Shown here piece after piece: positions 12,711 to 20,253 of a stretch of DNA of 64,000 nt (position 1 is its first letter; each line of letters begins with the position of its first letter). The notes below the pieces were generated by a model. It was not told the origin of the DNA, searched no databases, and saw nothing but the letters and a program-made list of their open reading frames with translations. The stretch is taken from positions 558,001-622,000 of the forward strand of contig NZ_BMVF01000001.1 of the NCBI RefSeq assembly GCF_014650575.1, given 5' to 3'. The translations under genes and the position numbers were made by a program. This stretch comes from Streptomyces naganishii JCM 4654 (GTDB taxonomy: Bacteria > Actinomycetota > Actinomycetes > Streptomycetales > Streptomycetaceae).

Positions 12711-12837
12711 GCGGTGAAAGCGCGGCGGCCGGCGCCGTGAAGGCGTGAACGCGGCTCTTCCTGGAACTCACAGGGTCATGTCACTCCGACCCCTTCCCCC
12801 GCTGGCCGGTGGACCGGTGCGCCGGGACACTGGTCCC

Positions 12838-13965
12838 GTGCGCCCACTCAAAGCGACGGCCGCGGCCGTCACCGCCGTCCTGGCGGCCGGCGTGGCGAGT
12901 GTCGCCGCGGGCCGGCTGGCCAGTGACGCCGCGCTCAAGACGGCCCCGGGCCGGCCGCTGCCCACCGAACCCCGGCTCGTCGTGCACGGCACGGCCGCCG
13001 GGCAGATCATGCTCAGCCGGGACCTGGCCTCCCTGCGCCCCGGCACCTACGGCCTGGCCGGCAACGGCTCCCACGCGGTCGTCGGCCCCGTCCTGCCGAA
13101 CGCCCCGCACCGCCCGGACACCGTCGTACGCCGGCTCGAACGCGTCACCCACGGCGCCCTCGGCCCCCGCGACCGGGTCTGGCTCACGCCGAACGTGCAC
13201 GTCGGCAACCCCGGCGCGGCCCTCGGCCTGGACCACGCCGACGTGGACGTGCCCGGCGAACTCGGCGCGCTGCCCGCCTGGTTCGTGCCCGGGGTCCGCG
13301 AGACCTGGATCATCACGGTGCACGGCCTCGGCACCACCCGCGAACTCCCCCTGAACATCATGGGGTTCCTCAACCGCCGGCACTTCCCCGTGCTGGACCT
13401 CGCCTACCGCGGCGACCTCGGCGCGCCCCGCTCCCCGGACGGCCTGAACCACCTCGGCCAGACCGAGTGGCGCGACCTCGACGCGGCGATCCGCTACGCG
13501 GTCCGCTACGGCGCCGAACGGGTCGTCCTGCACGGCTGGTCCACCGGCGCCACCATGGCGCTGCGCGCGGCCCTGCACTCGGGGCTGCGCGACCGCATCT
13601 CCGGGCTGATCCTGGACTCGCCGGTGCTCAGCTGGGAGACGACCCTGCGCGCCCTGGCCAGGGCCAGACACACCCCGGACGCGCTGCTGCCGCTCGCGGT
13701 GCGGGCCGCGCAGGGGCGCACGGGCCTGTACGGCGACCGTCTCGCCGAGGCGACCGACCCGTCGCGGCTCACCGTGCCCACGCTGATCTTCCACGGCCCG
13801 GACGACGAGGTCGCCCCCTGGGCGCTCTCGCGCCGGATGGCCGACCGCCGCCCCAACCTGGTCGCCCTGCACACCGTGGAGAAGGCCCCGCACGGCGCCA
13901 TGTGGAACGCCGACCCCGAGGGCTACGAGGAGGCGCTGCGGCGCTTCCTCACTCCGCTCATGTGA
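12838..13965 (+). CDS. Exported or membrane-anchored alpha/beta hydrolase
   Basis: A 375-aa protein when started at the GTG MRPLKATAAAVTAVLAAGV. This gives a basic N-terminus and one hydrophobic segment (residues 4-24) acting as signal or anchor; longer in-frame starts would place the segment internally. The catalytic domain has an oxyanion-type HGLG motif, the nucleophile elbow GWSTGA, an acid in GPDDEVAPW and a histidine in KAPHGAMWN. The fold is the serine-aminopeptidase/dienelactone-hydrolase type, acting outside the membrane. The substrate is unknown. The ribosome-binding site is weak (GGGACAC). It is flanked by the aldolase repeat region and an unrelated gene. Confidence 0.82.
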   Translation: MRPLKATAAAVTAVLAAGVASVAAGRLASDAALKTAPGRPLPTEPRLVVHGTAAGQIMLSRDLASLRPGTYGLAGNGSHAVVGPVLPNAPHRPDTVVRRLERVTHGALGPRDRVWLTPNVHVGNPGAALGLDHADVDVPGELGALPAWFVPGVRETWIITVHGLGTTRELPLNIMGFLNRRHFPVLDLAYRGDLGAPRSPDGLNHLGQTEWRDLDAAIRYAVRYGAERVVLHGWSTGATMALRAALHSGLRDRISGLILDSPVLSWETTLRALARARHTPDALLPLAVRAAQGRTGLYGDRLAEATDPSRLTVPTLIFHGPDDEVAPWALSRRMADRRPNLVALHTVEKAPHGAMWNADPEGYEEALRRFLTPLM

Positions 13966-14134
13966 TCCCGGCGCACCGGGGCGGGGCACCGTGGGCCGCG
14001 GTTCCGCTTGCGGCCCCGGACATGGCCTGTTCGTGCCCCTTCGCCGCCCCTCGGGACCCCTGCGTTGGCCATCCCCGTCGCCCGCGGTGACATTCCGTTT
14101 GGGTTTTCGGACCGTCAACCGGAAGACTGCACCC

Positions 14135-15757
14135 GTGACGTCCCGTATCCCGCGCGACTCCAGGCTTCGACTCGTCCGCCCGCGACCCCTGGCCGCCGCC
14201 CCGCGAGCAGTGAACCAGCGGCGCCCGCGCCGCGCCGCACCGCGTCCCCCGGAGGGCACTCCGGCGCCCGCGGAGCTGGCCGGAATGGCGCGCACCCGAC
14301 TGGCCGGCGCGGCCCGCGTCGCCCGCTGGGCCGACGCGGCCCTCGGTCCCGGCCGCGCGGGGGCGGCCGGCGACGGCAAGGCCACCCTGTCGGCCGCCAC
14401 CGCCGAGCGGGCGGCGGCCGACCTCGGCCTGAGCGTCGCCCAGGTCCGCGCCGACTGGGACACCGCCCGCCTCGCCGGCCTCGTCGAGGTGCACGGCGAC
14501 AACGCCCGCCCCGGCTGGCGGCTGCGCGCCTGGGACCGCGACGACAGCGCCGTGCTGCGCGGCTGGGTCGCCCTCTTCGACGCCTGGTCGCTCGCCTGCC
14601 CCGAGCCCGAGGGGCACGAGGCCGCCGCCGTCGCCGAGGTCGTCTCGGCGATGCCCCAGGTCCTCTCCTTCCTCCAGCTCTCGGCCGGCCCGGTCCCCGA
14701 GGACCAGCTCCTCGACCTCCTGCGCCAGCGGGTCACGGAACTGCGCACAGAACGCTGCGAGGTCCCCTACGGCCCCGAGCCGGACCCCGGGGCCCCCGGG
14801 GCCGCGGCTCCCCACGGCGCCGGGCCGGACTCCGCGCTCCCCGCGAGCGAGCGGGGGCCGGCTCTGCCCACGGCCGCTTGGACGCCGCCTTCCCCGTCCG
14901 CGGTGGCGGCCCCCGCCCCGTCCGCCACCGCGACCACCGGCCCCGCCCCGGCCCCTGCCGACGTCCCCGCGGCCCCGCTGCCCGGCCCCGGCCGGGAGGC
15001 GGCCCCCGCCGACGAGGCCGGGCCCGCCGACGGAGCCTCGCTCGCGCCGCTGCTGGAGTGGGCCCTGCGGGCGCTCGCCTCCGTCGGGGCGCTGACCTAC
15101 GGCGGTGGGCAGGCCACGCTCACGCCGCTCGGCAGCTGGGCCGTGTGGGTCAAGCTGGAGCAGATCTGCGTGGCCGCGCAGAGCCCGGCGGGGAACATCG
15201 AGCAGGGGGCCGAGGACATGCTCCGCGGCTGCGCCCAGCTGCGCCCCAACGCCGCCCGCGCCGAGTACCGCGCCTGGCTCGCCGCCCGCCCCGTCGGCAG
15301 CGCGGTCACCGAGCTGCTCAGCGCCGCCCGCGGCGAGGACGCCCTCCTGCGCGGCCTCGCCTTCGAGGCGCTGCGGGTCGTCGGCGCCCCCGCCGAGCCC
15401 GATGTGCGGTCCGTGCTCGACGAGCCCGCCCTGCGGCCTTACGCCCTGCTGTGGCTGGCCGAGCACGACGGGATCGACCCCGAGGACGCCCACGAGGTCC
15501 TCACCCGGGACGAGGCCACCTGGCTGTGGGTGGACACCGCCGCCGCCGTCGCCGACCACGGCGAGGCCCCGATGCTCGTGCGCCACCTGGAGTCCGCGGT
15601 ACAGCCCACCGTGCCCGCCCTGCTCGACGAGGTGCGGGCCGTGGGCCATCCGCGGACCGTGCAGGTGCTGGTCGCGCTCGCCGCCGCGCACCCCGACCCG
15701 GCCCTCGCCAAGGCCGTCCGCCGGGCCGCCTTCCAGGTGCACACCGGCGGCAGCTGA
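14135..15757 (+). CDS. Uncharacterised 540-aa actinobacterial protein with disordered centre
   Basis: I do not recognise the family. The GTG start at 14135 is chosen because GGAAGA lies 8 nt upstream; upstream in-frame sequence is Pro/Arg-rich and unlike coding DNA. An N-terminal helical region (about residues 50-205) contains AERAAADLGLSVAQVRADWDTA, reminiscent of a winged-helix or sigma-region fold (inference). A Pro/Ala-rich linker of roughly 100 residues follows. The C-terminal half (about residues 300-540) is Ala/Leu-rich helical and could form HEAT-like repeats: LRGLAFEALRVVGAPAEPDV and VQVLVALAAAHPDPALAKAV. No catalytic motif, signal peptide or membrane segment is seen. It stands alone between the hydrolase and a convergent VOC gene. 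Confidence 0.8.
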   Translation: MTSRIPRDSRLRLVRPRPLAAAPRAVNQRRPRRAAPRPPEGTPAPAELAGMARTRLAGAARVARWADAALGPGRAGAAGDGKATLSAATAERAAADLGLSVAQVRADWDTARLAGLVEVHGDNARPGWRLRAWDRDDSAVLRGWVALFDAWSLACPEPEGHEAAAVAEVVSAMPQVLSFLQLSAGPVPEDQLLDLLRQRVTELRTERCEVPYGPEPDPGAPGAAAPHGAGPDSALPASERGPALPTAAWTPPSPSAVAAPAPSATATTGPAPAPADVPAAPLPGPGREAAPADEAGPADGASLAPLLEWALRALASVGALTYGGGQATLTPLGSWAVWVKLEQICVAAQSPAGNIEQGAEDMLRGCAQLRPNAARAEYRAWLAARPVGSAVTELLSAARGEDALLRGLAFEALRVVGAPAEPDVRSVLDEPALRPYALLWLAEHDGIDPEDAHEVLTRDEATWLWVDTAAAVADHGEAPMLVRHLESAVQPTVPALLDEVRAVGHPRTVQVLVALAAAHPDPALAKAVRRAAFQVHTGGS

Positions 15758-15827
15758 ACGGACCCGCGCGGGGCGCCGGGGGCCCGTCCGGCGGACCAGG
15801 TCCGTGACAGGCCGGCCCCGGCCCGCC

Positions 15828-16238
15828 CTAGCCTTCTATGCGCGGCGCGTACGTGCCGAAGCTCCAGATGTTGCCCTCGGTGTCCCGGGCCATGTAGTCC
15901 CGTGAGCCGTGGTCCTGGTCGGTCGGGGGCATCAGGATCTCCACGCCGTGGTCCACCGCGCGCTGGTAGTGGCCGTCCACGTCGTCCACCACGACGTACA
16001 CCCCCACGGGGCCCGCGCCGCGCATGGCCTCGTCGAAGCGGCCGCCGCGGCCCTTGGAGCCGAGCATCACCGCGCCGTTGCCCTGCACCAGCTCGGCGTG
16101 CTGGACCAGGCCGTCCTCCCCCTCGTAGACAGCGAGTTCCGTGAAGCCGAGGGCCTCGGTGAGCTGCTTGACCGCCGCCTTGGCGTCCGCGTACAGCAGC
16201 GTCGGGTAAATGCTCGGGCGTCCCGCGGTGCCTGCCAT
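15828..16238 (-). CDS. VOC (glyoxalase/bleomycin-resistance) superfamily protein
   Basis: A 136-aa single-module vicinal-oxygen-chelate protein of the PhnB-like type. Visible are the start MAGTAGRPSIYPTLLYADA, the mid segment VGVYVVVDDVDGHYQRAVDHG and the end DYMARDTEGNIWSFGTY, whose DxxGNxWxFG pattern closes the beta-alpha-beta-beta-beta repeat. The ATG at 16238 has GGGAG 8 nt upstream and is preferred over an in-frame GTG nine bases earlier. Function unknown; such proteins include antibiotic-binding, isomerase and dioxygenase members. No partner gene lies on the same strand. Confidence 0.85.
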   Translation of the reverse strand: MAGTAGRPSIYPTLLYADAKAAVKQLTEALGFTELAVYEGEDGLVQHAELVQGNGAVMLGSKGRGGRFDEAMRGAGPVGVYVVVDDVDGHYQRAVDHGVEILMPPTDQDHGSRDYMARDTEGNIWSFGTYAPRIEG

Positions 16239-16416
16239 GCCGATCACTCCCTTGTGAGCCGGTACGGACCGGAAATTCCGGTTCGCCGATCAGTCTGGCA
16301 CCCGCCACTGACAACGCCCCGACGGCGCCGCGCGGCCCGCGCCGCCCGTGCGCCGGCCCCGCCCCGGGAGACGAACGGAACAGCCGCGTACGGAAAAAGC
16401 GCTTGCACACCCCCGT

Positions 16417-16422
16417 TAGACT
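16417..16422 (+). promoter_or_regulatory. -10 element of a probable leaderless transcript
   Basis: TAGACT followed by exactly 7 nt and an ATG is the spacing seen at actinobacterial leaderless promoters, where transcription starts at the initiation codon. A matching -35 is not obvious. It would start the transcript at the MAILLAH leader frame upstream of the ABC-F gene. Confidence 0.5.
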
Positions 16423-16429
16423 GGCCCCC

Positions 16430-16453
16430 ATGGCCATTCTCCTCGCGCATTAG
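16430..16453 (+). CDS. Seven-codon leader frame (MAILLAH) upstream of ABC-F gene
   Basis: ATG-GCC-ATT-CTC-CTC-GCG-CAT-TAG sits 7 nt after a TAGACT -10 and 57 nt before the ABC-F start. A bulged stem begins right after its stop: GACGGCGGG (16453-16461) opposite CCGCCCGTC about 15 nt later. Several antibiotic-resistance ABC-F genes are controlled by ribosome stalling on short leader peptides (established for some family members). Whether this one stalls is unknown; the case rests on geometry. Confidence 0.4.
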   Translation: MAILLAH

Positions 16454-16510
16454 ACGGCGGGAACGTCCCCAGCCGCCCGTCCGCCACCCACCCCGCCCAG
16501 GAGTCTGTCC

Positions 16511-18109
16511 GTGATCTCCGCTTCCGGCATCGAGCTGCGCGCCGGTGCCCGCGTCCTCATCGAGAACGCCACCTTCCGCGTCGCCAAGGGCGACCGCATC
16601 GGCCTGGTCGGCCGCAACGGCGCCGGCAAGACCACCCTCACCAAGTGCCTGGCCGGCGAGGGCATCCCCGCCGGCGGCACCATCACCCGCTCCGGCGAGG
16701 TCGGCTACCTGCCGCAGGACCCCCGCACCGGCGACCTCGACGTGCTCGCCCGCGACCGCGTCCTGTCCGCGCGCGGCCTGGACACCCTGATCCGCAAGAT
16801 GCGCGAGAACGAGCAGCGCATCGCCACCGGCACGGGCGCCACCCGCGAGAAGGCCCTCAGGCAGTACGAGCGGCAGGAGACCGAGTTCCTCACCAAGGGC
16901 GGTTACGCCGCCGAGGCCGAGGCCGCCACCATCGCCGCCGCGCTCAACCTGCCCGACCGCGTGCTCGGCCAGCCCCTGCACACGCTCTCCGGCGGTCAGC
17001 GCCGCCGCATCGAACTGGCCCGCATCCTTTTCTCCGACGCGGACACCCTGCTGCTGGACGAGCCGACCAACCACCTCGACGCCGACTCGATCATCTGGCT
17101 GCGCGACTACCTGAAGACCTACCGCGGCGGCTTCATCGTCATCTCCCACGACGTCGACCTGGTCGAGACGGTCGTCAACAAGGTGTTCTACCTGGACGCC
17201 AACCGCTCCCAGATCGACATCTACAACATGGGCTGGAAGCTCTACCAGCAGCAGCGCGAGGCCGACGAGAAGCGCCGCAAGCGCGAGCGCGCCAACGCCG
17301 AGAAGAAGGCCGCCGCGCTGCATTCGCAGGCCGACAAGATGCGCGCCAAGGCCACCAAGACGGTCGCCGCGCAGAACATGGCCCGACGCGCGGACAAGCT
17401 CCTCGCCGGCCTGGAGGCCGTCCGCCAGTCCGACAAGGTCGCCAAGCTGCGCTTCCCGAAGCCCGCGCCCTGCGGCAGGACCCCGCTGATGGCCGAGGGC
17501 CTGTCGAAGTCCTACGGCTCGCTGGAGATCTTCACCGACGTCGACCTGGCCATCGACAAGGGCTCCAGGGTCGTCATCCTCGGCCTCAACGGCGCCGGCA
17601 AGACCACCCTGCTGCGGCTGCTCGCGGGCGTCGAGCAGCCGGACACCGGTGCCGTCGTGCCCGGACACGGCCTCAAGCTGGGCTACTACGCGCAGGAGCA
17701 CGAGACCCTGGACCCCGGCCGCACCGTCCTGGAGAACATGCGCTCGGCGGCCCCGGACATGGACCTCGTCGAGGTCCGCAAGGTGCTGGGCTCCTTCCTG
17801 TTCTCCGGCGACGACGTCGACAAGCCGGCCGGGGTGCTCTCCGGCGGTGAGAAGACCCGTCTCGCGCTCGCCACCCTGGTCGTCTCCTCCGCCAACGTCC
17901 TGCTGCTCGACGAGCCCACCAACAACCTCGACCCGGCCAGCCGCGAGGAGATCCTCGGCGCGCTGCGCACCTACAAGGGCGCCGTCGTCCTCGTCACGCA
18001 CGACGAGGGCGCCGTGGAGGCGCTCCAGCCGGAGCGGATCATCCTGCTGCCCGACGGGGTCGAGGACCTGTGGGGCTCGGACTACGCGGATCTCGTCGCC
18101 CTGGCGTGA
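16511..18109 (+). CDS. ABC-F family ATPase (ribosome-associated)
   Basis: A 532-aa cytosolic protein with two fused ABC ATPase domains and no membrane segments, the hallmark of ABC-F. Domain 1 has GRNGAGKTT (residues 34-42), LSGGQRRRIELARI and LLLDEPTNHLDADS. Domain 2 has GLNGAGKTT, LSGGEKTRLALA and LLLDEPTNNLDPAS. Between them lies the highly charged alpha-helical P-site tRNA interaction linker (about residues 240-310, rich in Lys/Arg/Glu). ABC-F proteins act on the ribosomal E site in translation quality control or antibiotic protection; which role applies is not decidable here. The GTG start is preceded by AGGAG at 8 nt. A leader frame upstream hints at translation-dependent regulation. 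A strong terminator follows. Confidence 0.92.
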   Translation: MISASGIELRAGARVLIENATFRVAKGDRIGLVGRNGAGKTTLTKCLAGEGIPAGGTITRSGEVGYLPQDPRTGDLDVLARDRVLSARGLDTLIRKMRENEQRIATGTGATREKALRQYERQETEFLTKGGYAAEAEAATIAAALNLPDRVLGQPLHTLSGGQRRRIELARILFSDADTLLLDEPTNHLDADSIIWLRDYLKTYRGGFIVISHDVDLVETVVNKVFYLDANRSQIDIYNMGWKLYQQQREADEKRRKRERANAEKKAAALHSQADKMRAKATKTVAAQNMARRADKLLAGLEAVRQSDKVAKLRFPKPAPCGRTPLMAEGLSKSYGSLEIFTDVDLAIDKGSRVVILGLNGAGKTTLLRLLAGVEQPDTGAVVPGHGLKLGYYAQEHETLDPGRTVLENMRSAAPDMDLVEVRKVLGSFLFSGDDVDKPAGVLSGGEKTRLALATLVVSSANVLLLDEPTNNLDPASREEILGALRTYKGAVVLVTHDEGAVEALQPERIILLPDGVEDLWGSDYADLVALA

Positions 18110-18455
18110 TCCAACGACCGGTCAACCACTGATCAACTGCCTATGGATCATTCGGCCCATCGGTGATCCACCATCTGTGTGAGATCTCCTCGTATCGAGG
18201 TGTGTCGTACACGGATTTCGCGGCCGAGCCCTTATCCCCCAAGGGCTCGGCCGTCGCGCGTCTGTGACCTGGCAGTTCGCGGAAGAACCCGTTCGGCGGT
18301 ACGGACGCCGACGTGCGGAAGCGGCAATTCCGCTTGTGGGGACGCACTCCTGTCGTCACAAGCGGGTCTCACGGACCTTGCCGAATGGGTGGCCATCGCG
18401 CCCCGGAGGGGTGATCATGAGGAGACCAGAGCGCACTTCCCATGAGGAGGCACGG
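18110..18455. other. Non-coding interval between ABC-F and HTH genes
   Basis: This 346-bp interval contains a terminator hairpin at 18221-18253 and, after it, about 200 bp that should include the promoter of the small HTH gene. An ATG at 18417 is in frame with the HTH gene and would add 13 residues; the GTG at 18456 has the better ribosome-binding site. I see no RNA gene or repeat here. Confidence 0.6.
18221..18253 (+). terminator. Perfect 13-bp hairpin after the ABC-F gene
   Basis: CGGCCGAGCCCTT pairs perfectly with AAGGGCTCGGCCG around the 7-nt loop ATCCCCC. There is no T-run, as is common in Streptomyces. It lies 112 nt past the ABC-F stop. Confidence 0.8.
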
Positions 18456-18677
18456 GTGGCCGAGACTCTGAAGAAGGGCAGCCGGGTGACCGGCGCCGCG
18501 CGCGACAAGCTCGCGGCAGACCTGAAGAAGAAGTACGACGCCGGTGCGAGCATTCGGGCGTTGGCCGAGGAAACCGGCCGCTCGTATGGCTTCGTCCACC
18601 GGATGCTCAGCGAGTCGGGCGTCACGCTCCGTGGGCGTGGCGGGGCGACGCGGGGCAAGAAGGCCGCGTCGGCCTGA
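18456..18677 (+). CDS. Small helix-turn-helix DNA-binding protein
   Basis: A 73-aa basic protein. The central segment YDAGASIRALAEETGRSYGF followed by VHRMLSESGVTLRGRG is a clear helix-turn-helix of the recombinase/HTH_23 kind. The N-terminus is Lys-rich (ETLKKGSRVTG, ADLKKKYD) and the C-terminus ends GGATRGKKAASA. The GTG start has GAGGAGG 6 nt upstream. Such stand-alone HTH proteins are common in streptomycetes, with unknown targets; a nucleoid-associated or transcriptional role is inferred. It is not linked in an obvious operon to the crotonase gene 130 bp downstream. Confidence 0.82.
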   Translation: MAETLKKGSRVTGAARDKLAADLKKKYDAGASIRALAEETGRSYGFVHRMLSESGVTLRGRGGATRGKKAASA

Positions 18678-18810
18678 CCGGCCCCGGGCGGCCCATCGGC
18701 TTCGATGGTGGCCACCCGGTCGGTCCACCGATCGGCCGGGTGGTTACTGTGCAGTCACTTACGATGCCCCGCAGGGTATCGAGGACGACCGCACCCACCG
18801 GAGGCGCCCC

Positions 18811-19638
18811 ATGGCTTCGCCCGAACACGACACCGATCCGGTAATCGACCCAGTACCCGAGCCGGTACTCGACAAGGACGGCGTACGGCTCACCGTCGAC
18901 GACGCGATCGCCACGGTGACGCTGACCAACCCGGCCAAGCGCAACGCGCAGAGCCCCGCTCTGTGGCGCGCGCTCACCGAGGCCGGCCGGTCGCTGCCGG
19001 GCTCCGTCCGGGTCGTCGTGCTGCGCGGTGAGGGCAAGTCCTTCTCCGCGGGGCTGGACCGGCAGGCGTTCACGCCCGAGGGCTTCGACGGCGAGCCGTC
19101 CTTCGTCGACCTCGCGCGCGGCGCCGACGCCGAGCTGGACGCGACCATCGCCGAGTACCAGGAGGCCTTCACCTGGTGGCGGCGCAGCGACCTGGTGTCC
19201 ATCGCCGCCGTCCAGGGCCACGCCATCGGGGCGGGCTTCCAGCTGGCGCTCGCCTGCGACCTGCGGGTCGTGGCGGACGACGTGCAGTTCGCCATGCGCG
19301 AGACCAGTCTCGGGCTGGTCCCCGACCTCACCGGTACGCATCCGCTGGTGGGGCTGGTCGGCTACGCCCGCGCGCTGGAGATCTGCGTGACCGGGCGGTT
19401 CGTCACCGCCGAGGAGTCGGTGCAGACGGGGCTCGCGAACCTCGCCGTCCCCGCCGGCCAGCTCGACGGCGCCGTACGGGACCTCGCCTCGGCGATCCTC
19501 GCCGCACCACGGGACGCCGTGATCGAGACCAAGGCCCTGCTCCAGGGCGCCCAGAGCCGCTCGCTGGAGGAACAGCGCACCGCCGAACGCGCGTCCCAGG
19601 CCCGCCGTCTGCGTGACCTGGCCGGCCTCAGCGACTGA
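18811..19638 (+). CDS. Enoyl-CoA hydratase/isomerase (crotonase) family protein
   Basis: A 275-aa crotonase-fold protein; ATG at 18811 with GGAGG 7 nt upstream. Oxyanion-hole segments are visible as GEGKSFSAGLD and VQGHAIGAGFQLALACD. The residue aligned with rat hydratase Glu144 (GGGCE) is Gln in GAGFQ, whereas the Glu164 equivalent is kept in MRETSLGLVPD. Loss of one catalytic Glu suggests isomerase, hydrolase or another crotonase activity rather than classical hydration. A 28-residue Pro/Asp-rich N-terminal extension and an insert (ARGADAELDATIAEYQEAF) are also present. The final 87 nt are repeated 140 bp downstream. No thiolase or dehydrogenase neighbours are seen. Confidence 0.87.
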   Translation: MASPEHDTDPVIDPVPEPVLDKDGVRLTVDDAIATVTLTNPAKRNAQSPALWRALTEAGRSLPGSVRVVVLRGEGKSFSAGLDRQAFTPEGFDGEPSFVDLARGADAELDATIAEYQEAFTWWRRSDLVSIAAVQGHAIGAGFQLALACDLRVVADDVQFAMRETSLGLVPDLTGTHPLVGLVGYARALEICVTGRFVTAEESVQTGLANLAVPAGQLDGAVRDLASAILAAPRDAVIETKALLQGAQSRSLEEQRTAERASQARRLRDLAGLSD

Positions 19639-19775
19639 CCCGCGCCTCGGCCGCCGGACACCACCGCCCCTCCCGCGCGGGGTGAGCCCTCATGCCCGCG
19701 CGGGGCAGTGCGGCGGACGCGTCGGCGGTCGGCGCCGCGCGGCCCGGCGGGAAACGGCACGTCGCCCAACGCGCG

Positions 19776-19862
19776 GCCCAGAGCCGCTCGCCGGAGGAAC
19801 AGCGCACCGCCGAACGCGCGTCCCAGGCCCGCCGCCTGCGTGACCTGGCCGGCCTGGGCGAC
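19776..19862 (+). pseudogene. Duplicated 3' fragment of the upstream crotonase gene
   Basis: This 87-nt segment matches 19549-19635 at 83 of 87 positions by my alignment. In one frame it reads AQSRSPEEQRTAERASQARR and then LRDLAGLGD, against AQSRSLEEQRTAERASQARR and LRDLAGLSD in the intact gene. The copy lacks the stop that ends the gene (TGA after GAC) and continues into unrelated sequence. It is best read as a gene fragment left by tandem duplication followed by deletion. Confidence 0.8.
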
Positions 19863-20114
19863 CGCATCGCGGCCTGCGGCCCGGCCGCCCGGCAGCGTCC
19901 CCAAGACATCGCCGTCCGCGCGGTGCCGTGGAACCCAGGGGCCGTTGTGCCGTGACACCCGCGCGGGCGGACGTCGGCCGGCGTGCGGGCGGCGGACGCC
20001 GAGCCGTCGTACGGCCTGCCGCGCGGCCAGGCCCCACGGACCGGCCACCGTCCGGCAGTCGCGGGCATCTGCCCCGGCGCGCCGGCTTGCGGCCGCCGCC
20101 CGGCAGCCGGCCCC

Positions 20115-20186
20115 GGTCCCCAGCCGGCACCCTGCGCAGGCTCGCCGCCCGGTCCCCAGCCGACACCCTGCGCAGGCTCGCCGCCC
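20115..20186. repeat. 36-bp tandem duplication
   Basis: Two adjacent copies (20115-20150 and 20151-20186) start GGTCCCCAGCCG and end CTCGCCGCCC; they differ at one base. The region is non-coding between the crotonase fragment and the SDR gene. Confidence 0.85.
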
Positions 20187-20253
20187 GTTGCGTGGCCCGC
20201 GCCCGCGCCCGCGACCGGCCGCCGCGGTCGGCCGGGCCCGCAGGTCCGGGGCG

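Larger units (their letters stand above)
19639..20253. other. Gene-poor interval with duplicated and tandem-repeated DNA
   Basis: This 615-bp interval between convergent genes holds no convincing gene. It contains a second copy of the crotonase 3' end (19776-19862) and a 36-bp tandem duplication (20115-20186). The rest is very GC-rich sequence with no usable ribosome-binding site. Several open frames cross it on both strands only because stop codons are rare at this composition. Confidence 0.7.

Noticed and set aside
19692..19955. An 87-codon frame containing the duplicated crotonase tail
   Set aside because: The only family-like part is the duplicated 29 residues; flanks are unlike any protein and no ribosome-binding site precedes the ATG.
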